A stretch of DNA of 64,000 nucleotides from Cloacibacterium normanense (lineage in GTDB: Bacteria > Bacteroidota > Bacteroidia > Flavobacteriales > Weeksellaceae). Shown here piece by piece: positions 23,531 through 31,083 of this stretch (its first letter is position 1; every line of letters starts with the position of its first letter). The stretch lies in NCBI RefSeq assembly GCF_002943105.1, contig NZ_PTPZ01000005.1:153608-217607 (forward strand). The letters run 5' to 3'. The position numbers and the translations under genes are program-made. The notes under the pieces are model-generated. The model saw nothing but the letters and a program-made list of their open reading frames with translations, did no database searches and was not told the DNA's origin.

Positions 23531-25192
23531 ATGAAATATAGATTCGGACTTCCTAAAAAAATAGTTTTTGGTGCAGCGGCAACTTTTCTATTAAGTTTTG
23601 CAAGCGCACAAACAGTGTCAGAAGGGATTATTAATTTAGATAGCCATAAATATGCAAAGGCTAAAGAAGTTTTTAATCAGATGATTGCCAAATCACCTAC
23701 TGCAGAAAACTATTATTATTTAGGATACTCATATTTAAGTCAGTTTGAACCAAATTTTGAACTAGCTAAAGAAAATTTCGATAAAGGTTTAGCAATTGAT
23801 TCTAAAAGCTATCTTAATAAAATTGGTCTTGCTACCATTAAATTAGGGAAAGGTCAAAAAGCTTCAGCAATCACAGAACTTACTCAGGTTGCAAAAGAGT
23901 CTAAAGAAAAAGACGCAGAAGTTCTTTATAGAATTGGAGAAGCTCTTACCATGTTCGAGAATAACAATGATCCAGCTTTAGCCATTACTTATATCAATAA
24001 AGCAATTGAAAAAGCACAGAAATACGGTGTTCCTGCTTACTATTATTATACTTTAGGAGATGCATACAGATTAACTAGAGATCCAGGAAATGCAATGACT
24101 GCTTATGATAGAGCTTCTGAAGTTGCTAAAAATAAAGCTTCTGTTTTCTACAGAATGGCTACATTATGGATGGCAGCAAAACAGTATAAAAAAGCAGAAG
24201 AAAACATTGTAAAAGCTATCAATACAGATGCAACTTATGCTCCAGCGTACAAAGCACAAGCTCAGTATAATAAAATTTTCCAAAGACATGAGGAAACTAC
24301 ACAGAGTTTGATTAATTATACGAAGTATGCAGACGAAGATCCAAGTACAGCATTAGAGATTGCCAAGTTATACTTTATTAATAGTGACTTTGCTGAATCT
24401 AAAGCGACTTTAGATAAGGTTTTTGACAAAGTAAATGATCCAATTAAGTTTAAGTTAAGAGCTTATTTACAATATAATGAAAATGATTTTGTAAACGCTA
24501 AAACTAATCTAGAAACTTATTATGCAAAAGTAGAGCAATCTAGAATCATCCCGAGTGATGCAGGTTTAGAAGCGGTAATTTATGCAGGATTAGCATCTAA
24601 AGAAGCAGACGCTGCTGCAAAAGCTGCCTTAATGCAAAAAGCTAATGAAAAATTAGCGGTTGTGAAAGCTGCTAAAGATGATACCTTAGATTGGGATTCA
24701 GAATTCGCAAAAGCATCAAGTGGTGCTGCGGAACTTCAAGCAAAAGCAGACGCAGGTCCTTCTAATGATAATATCGTGGCTCTTAAAAAACAAGTAGCTG
24801 CAAACAAAGAAGATACTACTGCATTGTTCAATTTAGCAATGGCTTATCAAGAAGTAAGTAACTGGGATGGTGCTGCTCTAGCTTGGCAAAAAATGAATGA
24901 CCTTCTTCCAACTTGGGAGCCGGCTTATTATAGCAAAGGTTATGCATTACAACAAGCTGGTTATAAAGAATTAGCTGCTGTAGCTTTCCAAAAATATATA
25001 GATGTAGCATTAACTAAAACTCCTGCAGAACAACAGGCTTTACAAGAAACATTGTTTGGAGCTTACTATTCTGTAGCTTACTTGTTACACACTACGGATA
25101 AAGTAAAGGCAAATGAAGCTTTACAAAAAGCTTTAGCAATGAAACCAAACGATCATAATTCACTTCTTTTACAGAAAGAATTAATGAAATAA
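23531..25192 (+). CDS. Exported TPR-repeat protein
   Basis: This 553-residue protein has a signal peptide cleaved near ASAQ (about residue 27). It consists of about nine tetratricopeptide repeats, for example YYYLGYSYLSQFEPNFELAKENFDKGLAI and YYYTLGDAYRLTRDPGNAMTAYDRA (each read in two parts). An Ala/Lys-rich helical stretch (about residues 355-420) separates two TPR groups. TPR proteins act as protein-binding scaffolds; the partner is unknown. Close association with exbBD-tonB suggests a role in envelope transport (inference). TAATTTTG at 23465-23472 may drive it separately, and a strong terminator follows. Confidence 0.88.
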   Translation: MKYRFGLPKKIVFGAAATFLLSFASAQTVSEGIINLDSHKYAKAKEVFNQMIAKSPTAENYYYLGYSYLSQFEPNFELAKENFDKGLAIDSKSYLNKIGLATIKLGKGQKASAITELTQVAKESKEKDAEVLYRIGEALTMFENNNDPALAITYINKAIEKAQKYGVPAYYYYTLGDAYRLTRDPGNAMTAYDRASEVAKNKASVFYRMATLWMAAKQYKKAEENIVKAINTDATYAPAYKAQAQYNKIFQRHEETTQSLINYTKYADEDPSTALEIAKLYFINSDFAESKATLDKVFDKVNDPIKFKLRAYLQYNENDFVNAKTNLETYYAKVEQSRIIPSDAGLEAVIYAGLASKEADAAAKAALMQKANEKLAVVKAAKDDTLDWDSEFAKASSGAAELQAKADAGPSNDNIVALKKQVAANKEDTTALFNLAMAYQEVSNWDGAALAWQKMNDLLPTWEPAYYSKGYALQQAGYKELAAVAFQKYIDVALTKTPAEQQALQETLFGAYYSVAYLLHTTDKVKANEALQKALAMKPNDHNSLLLQKELMK

Positions 25193-25198
25193 AAAATG

Positions 25199-25225
25199 AG
25201 CTTCTCTATTGAGAAGCTTTTTTTT
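25199..25225 (+). terminator. Terminator after the TPR gene
   Basis: The stem AGCTTCTC-TATT-GAGAAGCT is followed by seven T. Confidence 0.9.
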
Positions 25226-25235
25226 AATTCTAAAT

Positions 25236-25267
25236 TTGAAAATTTAATTTTAATTTCTGTATTTTTG
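25236..25267 (+). promoter_or_regulatory. bshB1 promoter, placed for a leaderless transcript
   Basis: TTG (25236-25238), 21 bp, then TATTTTTG (25260-25267), only 4 bases before the bshB1 ATG at 25272. A second -7-like element, TAAATTTG, lies at 25231-25238 and would give a ~30-base leader. Confidence 0.5.
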
Positions 25268-25271
25268 ACCC

Positions 25272-25991
25272 ATGAAAGTAGATATTTTAGCAATAGGAGC
25301 ACATCCAGATGACGTAGAGTTAGGCTGTGGCGGGACTATAGCAAAATTAATTTCCGAAGGAAAAAAAGTAGCCATCATAGACCTTACCGAAGGTGAATTA
25401 GGAACAAGAGGAACTAATGAAACCAGAGCGCAAGAAGCGGCAACTGCATCTGAAATTTTAGGAATTTCTGCTAGAGAAAATCTTAAAATGAAAGATGGTT
25501 TTATTATCAATTCTCAAGAATATCAGTTTAGAATCATTGAAATGATTAGGAAATATCAACCAGAAATCGTGCTTTGTAATGCGATAGATGATAGGCATCC
25601 TGATCATGCGAAAGCCGCAAAATTAGTTTCAGATGCGTGTTTTTTATCTGGATTGGTTAAGATAAAAACCGATTATGAAGGTGAATCTCAAAAATTTTGG
25701 AGGCCAAAACAAGTTTTTCATTACATTCAGTGGAAAAATATTGAACCGGATTTTGTAATGGATATTTCTGGATTTTTAGACAAAAAAATAGAAGCTTGTT
25801 TAGCATATAAAACTCAGTTTTATGACCCAACTTCCACAGAACCAATGACTCCCATCGCTACCAAAGATTTTTTAGAAAGTCTAACTTATAGAGCGCAAGA
25901 TTTAGGAAGATTGAGTGGAGTAGAATATGCAGAAGGTTTCACAACTGAAAAGTTATTGGCATTTAAAAATTTTGAAGGAATTATTTGTTAA
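25272..25991 (+). CDS. bshB1: Bacillithiol biosynthesis deacetylase BshB1
   Basis: BshB1 removes the acetyl group from GlcNAc-malate, the second step of bacillithiol synthesis. The 239-residue LmbE/PIG-L zinc deacetylase has the zinc site AHPDD (His11, Asp14) with catalytic Asp13, and the third ligand in HPDH (109-112). The extended start MKVDILAIGAHPDDVELGCG and the length are typical of BshB1 rather than of BshB2 or mycothiol enzymes. No bshA or bshC is in the window. It is monocistronic between a terminator and tRNA-His. The promoter position suggests a very short or absent 5' leader. Confidence 0.93.
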   Translation: MKVDILAIGAHPDDVELGCGGTIAKLISEGKKVAIIDLTEGELGTRGTNETRAQEAATASEILGISARENLKMKDGFIINSQEYQFRIIEMIRKYQPEIVLCNAIDDRHPDHAKAAKLVSDACFLSGLVKIKTDYEGESQKFWRPKQVFHYIQWKNIEPDFVMDISGFLDKKIEACLAYKTQFYDPTSTEPMTPIATKDFLESLTYRAQDLGRLSGVEYAEGFTTEKLLAFKNFEGIIC

Positions 25992-26016
25992 TTGTTTTAA
26001 AAATTTTATATATTTG
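25985..26016 (+). promoter_or_regulatory. tRNA-His promoter
   Basis: TTG (25985-25987), 21 bp, TATATTTG (26009-26016). This is a near-ideal Bacteroidetes promoter whose start site would lie just before the tRNA. It overlaps the end of bshB1. Confidence 0.75.
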
Positions 26017-26029
26017 CACACGCAAAAAC

Positions 26030-26104
<75 letters not shown>

Positions 26105-26105
26105 C

Positions 26106-26137
26106 AAAAAAAGCATCCTAATTCTGGATGCTTTTTT
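26106..26137. terminator. Terminator after tRNA-His
   Basis: The stem AAGCATCC-TAATTCT-GGATGCTT is flanked by A-run and T-run. It also serves the convergent dtd gene. Confidence 0.9.
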
Positions 26138-26160
26138 ATTTTATGGATGTCTTAGAAATT

Positions 26161-26610
26161 CTACGCTTTGGTGATGCTGTCCAGAACTAGAGTTACAGGA
26201 CCATCATTCAGTAAAGATACTTTCATATCTGCCCCGAAAATCCCACTTTCTATTTTTAGGCCAGATTTAGCAATCTCAGATTTAAAATATTCAAATAAAG
26301 GAATGGCTTTTTCTGGTTTTGCCGCTTTTATATAAGACGGTCTGTTGCCTTTTTTGTAATCAGAGATTAAAGTAAATTGACTGATGCATAAAATTTCTCC
26401 CGCTAAATCTTTTACAGAAAGGTTCATTTTTCCTTCAGTATCTGAAAAAATTCTTAAGTCTACCACTTTTTTAATTAACCAATTGGCATCTTCTTGAGTA
26501 TCGCTTTCATCTACGCCGATGAGAAGGAGTAATCCTTGAGAAATTTCTCCTACAATTTTTCCTTCTACTACAACAGATGCTTCTTTTACACGTTGAACTA
26601 CTATTTTCAT
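26161..26610 (-). CDS. dtd: D-aminoacyl-tRNA deacylase
   Basis: DTD hydrolyses D-amino acids (and Gly) from mischarged tRNAs. The 149-residue length is standard. The family motif SQFTL appears about residue 78, and the second, cross-subunit motif appears as NDGPVTLVLDS near the C-terminus (the NxGPVT type with its cis Gly-Pro). KGNRPSYIKAAKPEKA is the conserved middle loop. The gene is downstream of and 9 bp from the Rieske-like lipoprotein gene, probably in one transcript. Confidence 0.95.
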   Translation of the reverse strand: MKIVVQRVKEASVVVEGKIVGEISQGLLLLIGVDESDTQEDANWLIKKVVDLRIFSDTEGKMNLSVKDLAGEILCISQFTLISDYKKGNRPSYIKAAKPEKAIPLFEYFKSEIAKSGLKIESGIFGADMKVSLLNDGPVTLVLDSITKA

Positions 26611-26619
26611 GCCTCTAAA

Positions 26620-27072
26620 TTAATTATAAATATTTAAAATGTTGGTAGAAGAATTATAATTATAAAAATATTGTTTCAGAGGATAAGGACTTATGGAAGC
26701 TGGCGCTCCAGAATTGAGAAACCATTTTGCATTGTCTTTTTTGCAAATAACCAAGCTGCCATTTTCTACTTCTAATGTAGTGTCTGTGGAAGGGCAAATA
26801 TGTGGAGCGTTTCTATCATAAATTTTGAAACCATCATTGGTTCTGTAAACGATTAAGCCTCTGGTTCCAGATTGTTGTTCTGAGACGTAAATCCAGCCTC
26901 CAATATTGTTAAGAGGATAATAAGAAGGTAGACTTAAATTGAGTTGAACAGAAATAAATTGATTGGGAAAACAACTGGTAGTTTCTTCTCTGTTAGAACA
27001 AGAGTTGAGCGTTTTTAATGCGCTGAAAGCCAGTAAAATTGGGATAATTATTTTTAAAAGGCTTGGTTTCAT
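26620..27072 (-). CDS. Rieske-like lipoprotein lacking cluster ligands
   Basis: I prefer ATG 27072 (MKPSLLKIIIP) to ATG 27087, because the first five codons add nothing to the signal peptide. That gives 150 residues with a lipobox LNSC (Cys about 25). The pattern LSLPSYYPLNNIGGWIYV, GLIVYRTNDGFKIYDRNAPH, a final LKQY and a terminal strand NILNIYN follows Rieske-fold proteins. The places expected for CxH and CxxH ligands instead read CPSTD and CKKDN, so no [2Fe-2S] site is likely. The fold assignment is by eye and tentative. Its start region overlaps the greA promoter on the other strand. Confidence 0.6.
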   Translation of the reverse strand: MKPSLLKIIIPILLAFSALKTLNSCSNREETTSCFPNQFISVQLNLSLPSYYPLNNIGGWIYVSEQQSGTRGLIVYRTNDGFKIYDRNAPHICPSTDTTLEVENGSLVICKKDNAKWFLNSGAPASISPYPLKQYFYNYNSSTNILNIYN

Positions 27073-27094
27073 ATTAAAATTAATCATATCTTTG
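27063..27094 (+). promoter_or_regulatory. greA promoter
   Basis: TTG (27063-27065), 21 bp, TATCTTTG (27087-27094). Transcription from here gives a leader of about 75 bases that contains a terminator-like hairpin. Confidence 0.7.
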
Positions 27095-27118
27095 TAACTC
27101 GAAATTTTAATGAATATT

Positions 27119-27145
27119 GTCCGGCAAAGGTCGGATTATTTTTTT
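27119..27145 (+). terminator. Terminator-like hairpin in the greA leader (candidate attenuator)
   Basis: TCCGGC-AAAG-GTCGGA (27120-27135) forms a six-pair stem with one G-U and a four-base loop. It is followed by TTATTTTTTT, and lies between the greA promoter and the start codon at 27175. It could end some transcripts early. Confidence 0.55.
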
Positions 27146-27174
27146 ATATTAACATTAACGCAAAATAACCAGAT

Positions 27175-27654
27175 ATGAGTAAAGTAATGAATTATGTAAC
27201 CAAAGAAGGTTTGGAAAAAATGAAGGCAGAGTTAGAACTACTCGAAAGCATAGAAAGGCCTAAAATTACTCAACAAATCGCAGAAGCAAGAGATAAAGGG
27301 GATTTATCTGAAAATGCAGAATATGACGCAGCGAAAGAAGCGCAAGGTTTGCTAGAAATGAAAATCTCTAAAATTAAAGATACTATCGCAAACTCTAAAG
27401 TGATTGACGAAAGTCAATTAGACACTTCTAAAGTTTCTATTCTTTGTACCGTTCGTCTTAAAAATAATGCGACCAAACAAGAACAAAAATTCACATTGGT
27501 TCCCGATAATGAGTCTGACATTAAAGCAGGAAAAATTTCGGTAAATACTCCTATTGCAAAAGGATTATTAGGTAAAGCGGTAGGCGAAACTGCGGAGATT
27601 GTTTTACCAAACGGTAATAAACTTTCTTTTGAAGTTTTAGAAATTTCATTGTAA
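27175..27654 (+). CDS. greA: Transcription elongation factor GreA
   Basis: GreA binds the secondary channel of RNA polymerase and stimulates cleavage of backtracked RNA. The 159-residue protein has the N-terminal coiled coil with the acidic tip ARDKGDLSENAEYDAAKEAQ (about residues 40-60), where the conserved DLSENAEYDAAK carries the catalytic acidic pair. The C-terminal FKBP-like domain ends GLLGKAVGETAEIVLPNG. MNYVTKEGL, four codons in, is an alternative start. It is followed after 25 bp by the HIT gene, with which it is probably co-transcribed. Confidence 0.97.
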   Translation: MSKVMNYVTKEGLEKMKAELELLESIERPKITQQIAEARDKGDLSENAEYDAAKEAQGLLEMKISKIKDTIANSKVIDESQLDTSKVSILCTVRLKNNATKQEQKFTLVPDNESDIKAGKISVNTPIAKGLLGKAVGETAEIVLPNGNKLSFEVLEISL

Positions 27655-27679
27655 TTTTAATCTTTAAAATTTACAAATT

Positions 27680-28069
27680 ATGAGTTCTATATTCACCAAA
27701 ATTGTAAACGGAGAAATCCCTTGCTACAAAATCTCTGAAGACGAAAATTATTTGGCTTTTTTAGATGTAATGCCATTAGCAAAAGGTCATACTCTTGTGA
27801 TTCCTAAGAAAGAAGTAGACTTAATCTTTGATTTAGAATCAGAAGATTTTAAAAATCTTTGGGGATTTGCTCAACAAGTAGCCAAAAAAGTTGGAGCAGC
27901 GATGCCATGTGTAAGAGTGGGAGTGGCTGTGATAGGATTAGAAGTTCCTCATGCGCACATTCATTTGGTTCCTATGAATACCATGCAAGACCTTAATTTT
28001 GGTAACGAAAGGCTGAAACTTTCACCAGAAGAATATCAAGAAATTCAAAATAAAATAATTAACTCTTAA
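27680..28069 (+). CDS. HIT-family nucleotide-binding protein
   Basis: This 129-residue histidine-triad protein has the motif HAHIHLVPM (about residues 92-100), the HxHxHxx nucleotide hydrolase/transferase signature. The N-terminal IFTKIVNGEIPCYKI is the usual Hint-type start and a metal-binding Cys is present. HIT proteins hydrolyse purine phosphoramidates or dinucleotide polyphosphates; the exact substrate is unknown. It is second in a unit with greA, ended by the hairpin at 28078-28110. Confidence 0.95.
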   Translation: MSSIFTKIVNGEIPCYKISEDENYLAFLDVMPLAKGHTLVIPKKEVDLIFDLESEDFKNLWGFAQQVAKKVGAAMPCVRVGVAVIGLEVPHAHIHLVPMNTMQDLNFGNERLKLSPEEYQEIQNKIINS

Positions 28070-28077
28070 AATATATT

Positions 28078-28110
28078 AACTCAAATTTCATAGCGAAGTT
28101 TGAGTTTTTT
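28078..28110 (+). terminator. Terminator between HIT gene and clpX
   Basis: The stem AACTCAAA / TTTGAGTT is extended inward by TTTC/GAAG-type pairs (about 12 pairs in all, loop ATAGC) and followed by TTTTTT. clpX starts 15 bases later, so clpX may depend on readthrough or on a promoter inside. Confidence 0.88.
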
Positions 28111-28124
28111 CAAAAATAAAAAGA

Positions 28125-29312
28125 ATGAATCCTAATCAATGCTCATTTTGCGGAAGAAAAAAATCTGAAGTTGAAATTTTAATCTCAGGACAAAATGGAT
28201 TTATCTGTGAAAACTGCGTAGAACAAGCGCATGCTATTGTAAAAGAAAGTGTACATGAAGATGAGTTTTCGCCAGCTACCTCGATTGAAGAACTTAAAAA
28301 ACCTAGAGAAATTAAAGAATTTCTAGACGAATACGTAATTGGTCAAGATCAAGCTAAAAAACAATTGTCTATAGCAGTTTATAACCATTATAAAAGACTT
28401 CTTCATAATAAAGACGAAAATAAATCTGTAGAAATAGAAAAGTCTAACATTATTATGGTAGGCGAAACAGGAACGGGGAAAACACTTTTAGCAAAAACGA
28501 TTGCTAAGCAATTAAAGGTTCCGTTTTGTATTGTAGATGCTACCATTTTAACAGAAGCTGGTTATGTAGGAGAGGATGTTGAAAGTATTTTGTCTAGACT
28601 TTTAATGGTGGCGAATTATGATGTAGAAGAGGCGGAAAAAGGAATTGTTTTTATTGACGAAATTGATAAAATTGCTAGAAAATCAGACAATCCGAGTATT
28701 ACCAGAGATGTTTCTGGTGAAGGGGTTCAGCAAGGTTTATTGAAGCTTCTAGAAGGAAGTATTGTAAATGTTCCACCACAAGGAGGAAGAAAACATCCTG
28801 ACCAAAAATACATTCAAGTAAACACGCAGAATATTTTATTTATTGCAGGTGGAGCTTTTGATGGAATTAAAGAAATCATTGAGAGAAGGCTCAATAAACA
28901 AGCGATAGGTTTCAGTACAGATAAGCATTCTAAAGTAGAAGAAGAAAGCTATATTTTAGAAAAATTAAATGCTACAGATTTAAGAAGTTTCGGGCTTATT
29001 CCTGAATTATTAGGTAGATTTCCTATTGTTACTCATTTGGATAAACTGACAAAAGAAACAATGCTTAGAATCCTTACAGAACCTAAAAATTCAATTATTA
29101 ATCAATTTGTTGAACTTTTTAGGCTAGACGGCATAAAACTTGCATTTACGGATCAAGCCCTTGAAAAAATTGTAGACTATACCATTGATAAGGGTTTAGG
29201 AGCAAGAGGTCTTAGAGGTACTACTGAGAAGGTTCTCGAGGATTATATGTATAGAATAGATGAGTTAGAAAAAGAACTTAGAATAGATGGCGGAAATATT
29301 TTAGAACCATAA
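28125..29312 (+). CDS. clpX: ATP-dependent Clp protease ATP-binding subunit ClpX
   Basis: ClpX is the hexameric AAA+ unfoldase that feeds ClpP. The 395-residue protein has the N-terminal C4 zinc finger (Cys6, Cys9, Cys28, Cys31), Walker A GETGTGKT at 113-120, Walker B VFIDEIDKI, sensor motifs, and the pore region GYVGED. The ClpP-docking IGF tripeptide occurs in KQAIGFSTD. No clpP gene is adjacent, unlike the clpP-clpX operon of many bacteria. Only 55 bp separate it from the HIT gene and these contain a strong terminator. Confidence 0.97.
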   Translation: MNPNQCSFCGRKKSEVEILISGQNGFICENCVEQAHAIVKESVHEDEFSPATSIEELKKPREIKEFLDEYVIGQDQAKKQLSIAVYNHYKRLLHNKDENKSVEIEKSNIIMVGETGTGKTLLAKTIAKQLKVPFCIVDATILTEAGYVGEDVESILSRLLMVANYDVEEAEKGIVFIDEIDKIARKSDNPSITRDVSGEGVQQGLLKLLEGSIVNVPPQGGRKHPDQKYIQVNTQNILFIAGGAFDGIKEIIERRLNKQAIGFSTDKHSKVEEESYILEKLNATDLRSFGLIPELLGRFPIVTHLDKLTKETMLRILTEPKNSIINQFVELFRLDGIKLAFTDQALEKIVDYTIDKGLGARGLRGTTEKVLEDYMYRIDELEKELRIDGGNILEP

Positions 29313-29364
29313 ATTTAACTTAAGAATTTTGTAATATTTTAAAACTAAAGAATATCTTTACAAT

Positions 29365-30654
29365 ATGAAAAGAAAATTTTTATTCCTCCCTTTTTTACTA
29401 TTGAGTTTTTTTATTTCAGCTCAATTTACCATTAAGGTAGAATCTCCAAAAGATTTTTTATTTAAGGAAGCCTATCTTTATTCGCTAAACGGGTCTAAAG
29501 ATATTTTATTAGATAAAGTAGAGAAAAAGAATAATGTTTGGTTTTTTAATGTGAATAAAAATTATGTGGGTATGCTAAAAATATATTTTCCACAGGCTAA
29601 TACCTCATTAAATTTTATTTCTGAAAATAAAGATATAGACCTTAGTTTCGAAACAAAGAACAATAAAGTAAATCAAATAGACTATAAAGATGAATCAAAT
29701 AAGATTTTTTATGCTATTCAAGACCAGCAAATAAAAAAGGAGCAAATTTTACCTGCACTTAATCAGATTCAGACCTTTTATAAAGAAAATTCTGCATTTG
29801 GCAGTGCCTTAAAAAGTGAAATTTCAGCATTAAATCAAGATATTGTTTTTAATGAAGATGAGCACCCTTTTTTAAACTATTATTTTAAGACTTATCAAAA
29901 TTATATAAAAGAAACTAACTCCAAAAAGAATATTACCAATGAAGATATTGTTTCTTTTTTAAATAATACACAGAACTACTTAGAAACCTCTTCATTGCTC
30001 AAGCCAATTTTAATGGTTTTTTTAAGCAATACAAGCAGATCAAGTTTAGGCGATGAAGTAGATAAATTACTTACAACTGTAAATGTAGAAACACCTCGCG
30101 GACAAACAATACTTTCGGAATTAATTGAAATTTTTAATGTTTACAGCATTAAAGATTTAAAAGAAAAATATCTTACAGAAGCCAAAAATTTAAAATGTAC
30201 CATTAATGATAGATTAGCCAATACTATAAAATCTAATGCGAATACAGAAATTGGAAAGATTATTCCCAATAATACTTTCTTAAATCCTGTAAATACTAAA
30301 ATGAAATCTCTTCACGACGTGAAAGCCGATAAAAAGATTATCATATTGTGGTCTTCTACTTGTTCTCACTGCGAAAAAGAAATTGGCGAAATGGTGCTTC
30401 AGTATAATAAATTGAAAGAAAAAAATATAGAAGTAGTAGGACTTTCTTTAGATTCTGATGCGAAGTCTTATTCAGATAAAGTAAAAATGCTGCCTTGGAT
30501 TAATGATACAGAACTCAAAGGTTGGTACAGCAGTTATGTAGATACTTATAATGTTCATGCAACACCAACTTTCTATATAGTAGATGCTAAGAATAAGATT
30601 ATAGCTAACCCAGATAACTTTTCTGAAATTTTAGAATTATTACAGCTAAAATAA
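29365..30654 (+). CDS. Exported TlpA/ResA-like thioredoxin-fold protein
   Basis: This 429-residue protein has a signal peptide (cleavage near FFISAQ, about residue 19). A long N-terminal region (about 20-310) of the DUF4369-like/helical type is common in Bacteroidetes periplasmic thioredoxins. The C-terminal TlpA-type domain has the redox motif CSHC at 333-336 and the cis-Pro loop HATPTFYIVD. It probably reduces or isomerises envelope thiols and could receive electrons from DsbD encoded at 7409-9457 (inference). It lies 52 bp after clpX and is followed by tRNA-Met, whose promoter overlaps its end. Confidence 0.88.
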   Translation: MKRKFLFLPFLLLSFFISAQFTIKVESPKDFLFKEAYLYSLNGSKDILLDKVEKKNNVWFFNVNKNYVGMLKIYFPQANTSLNFISENKDIDLSFETKNNKVNQIDYKDESNKIFYAIQDQQIKKEQILPALNQIQTFYKENSAFGSALKSEISALNQDIVFNEDEHPFLNYYFKTYQNYIKETNSKKNITNEDIVSFLNNTQNYLETSSLLKPILMVFLSNTSRSSLGDEVDKLLTTVNVETPRGQTILSELIEIFNVYSIKDLKEKYLTEAKNLKCTINDRLANTIKSNANTEIGKIIPNNTFLNPVNTKMKSLHDVKADKKIIILWSSTCSHCEKEIGEMVLQYNKLKEKNIEVVGLSLDSDAKSYSDKVKMLPWINDTELKGWYSSYVDTYNVHATPTFYIVDAKNKIIANPDNFSEILELLQLK

Positions 30655-30655
30655 T

Positions 30656-30685
30656 TTGTAGACTTTAAAATTATTTATATATTTG
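30656..30685 (+). promoter_or_regulatory. tRNA-Met promoter
   Basis: TTG (30656-30658), 19 bp, TATATTTG (30678-30685), 13 bases before the tRNA. It has the same -7 sequence as the tRNA-His promoter. Confidence 0.75.
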
Positions 30686-30698
30686 CACCACGAAAAAC

Positions 30699-30772
30699 GG
30701 CGAGGTAGCTCAGGTGGTTAGAGCGTTGGATTCATAACCCAAAGGTCACGGGTTCAAATCCCGTCTTCGCTA
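30699..30772 (+). tRNA. tRNA with CAT anticodon (Met, elongator type; Ile2 possible)
   Basis: Acceptor GGCGAGG pairs with CTTCGCT (two G-U pairs) and the D stem is GCTC/GAGC. The anticodon arm is TTGGA-TTCATAA-CCCAA with anticodon CAT and a closing A-C mismatch. The T arm is ACGGG-TTCAAAT-CCCGT. It lacks the three G-C pairs expected in the anticodon stem of initiator tRNA. CAT tRNAs can be Met or lysidine-modified Ile; sequence by eye does not settle this. Confidence 0.9.
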
Positions 30773-30780
30773 CAAGTTAA

Positions 30781-30815
30781 GCAATAAATATTTTAAATAT
30801 TTATTGCTTTTTTTT
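30781..30815 (+). terminator. Terminator after tRNA-Met
   Basis: Arms GCAATAAATATTT and AAATATTTATTGC are followed by a run of eight T. Confidence 0.85.
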
Positions 30816-30960
30816 ATTATATAAGTTCTCGTCAATTTTCTACTTTTCACAAAAAAATAATCTCCTTGAGGATATAAATTCTATTTTCAGGAATTAATAA
30901 AATGCTATTATTTCCTAATGAAATAATGATAAAAATTAGGTAAAAAAAATGTAAAAAATT

Positions 30961-31036
30961 TTGTTAGTATAAAAGAAATATGTATTTTTACATCGCTTTC
31001 AATGAGCATCGCTCGAAAGCAATAAATTTTTTTTCA
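30961..31036 (+). ncRNA. Candidate very short hairpin RNA
   Basis: TTG (30961-30963), exactly 19 bp, then TATTTTTA (30983-30990, one base off consensus) would start transcription at about 30996. Immediately there is a hairpin: outer arms GCTTTC/GAAAGC (30995-31020), inner arms GAGC/GCTC. It is followed by AATAAA and eight T. No coding gene follows on this strand. The rest of 30816-31045 shows nothing recognisable. Confidence 0.3.
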
Positions 31037-31045
31037 TCATTTGTG

Positions 31046-31083
31046 TTTTTAGAATCGCATCCTAGGATGTGATTCTTTTTTTA
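31046..31083. terminator. Terminator of the minus-strand DUF3810 gene
   Basis: AGAATCGCATCC / GGATGTGATTCT pair over 12 positions (one G-U), with T-runs on both sides. It overlaps the DUF3810 stop codon. Confidence 0.85.
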
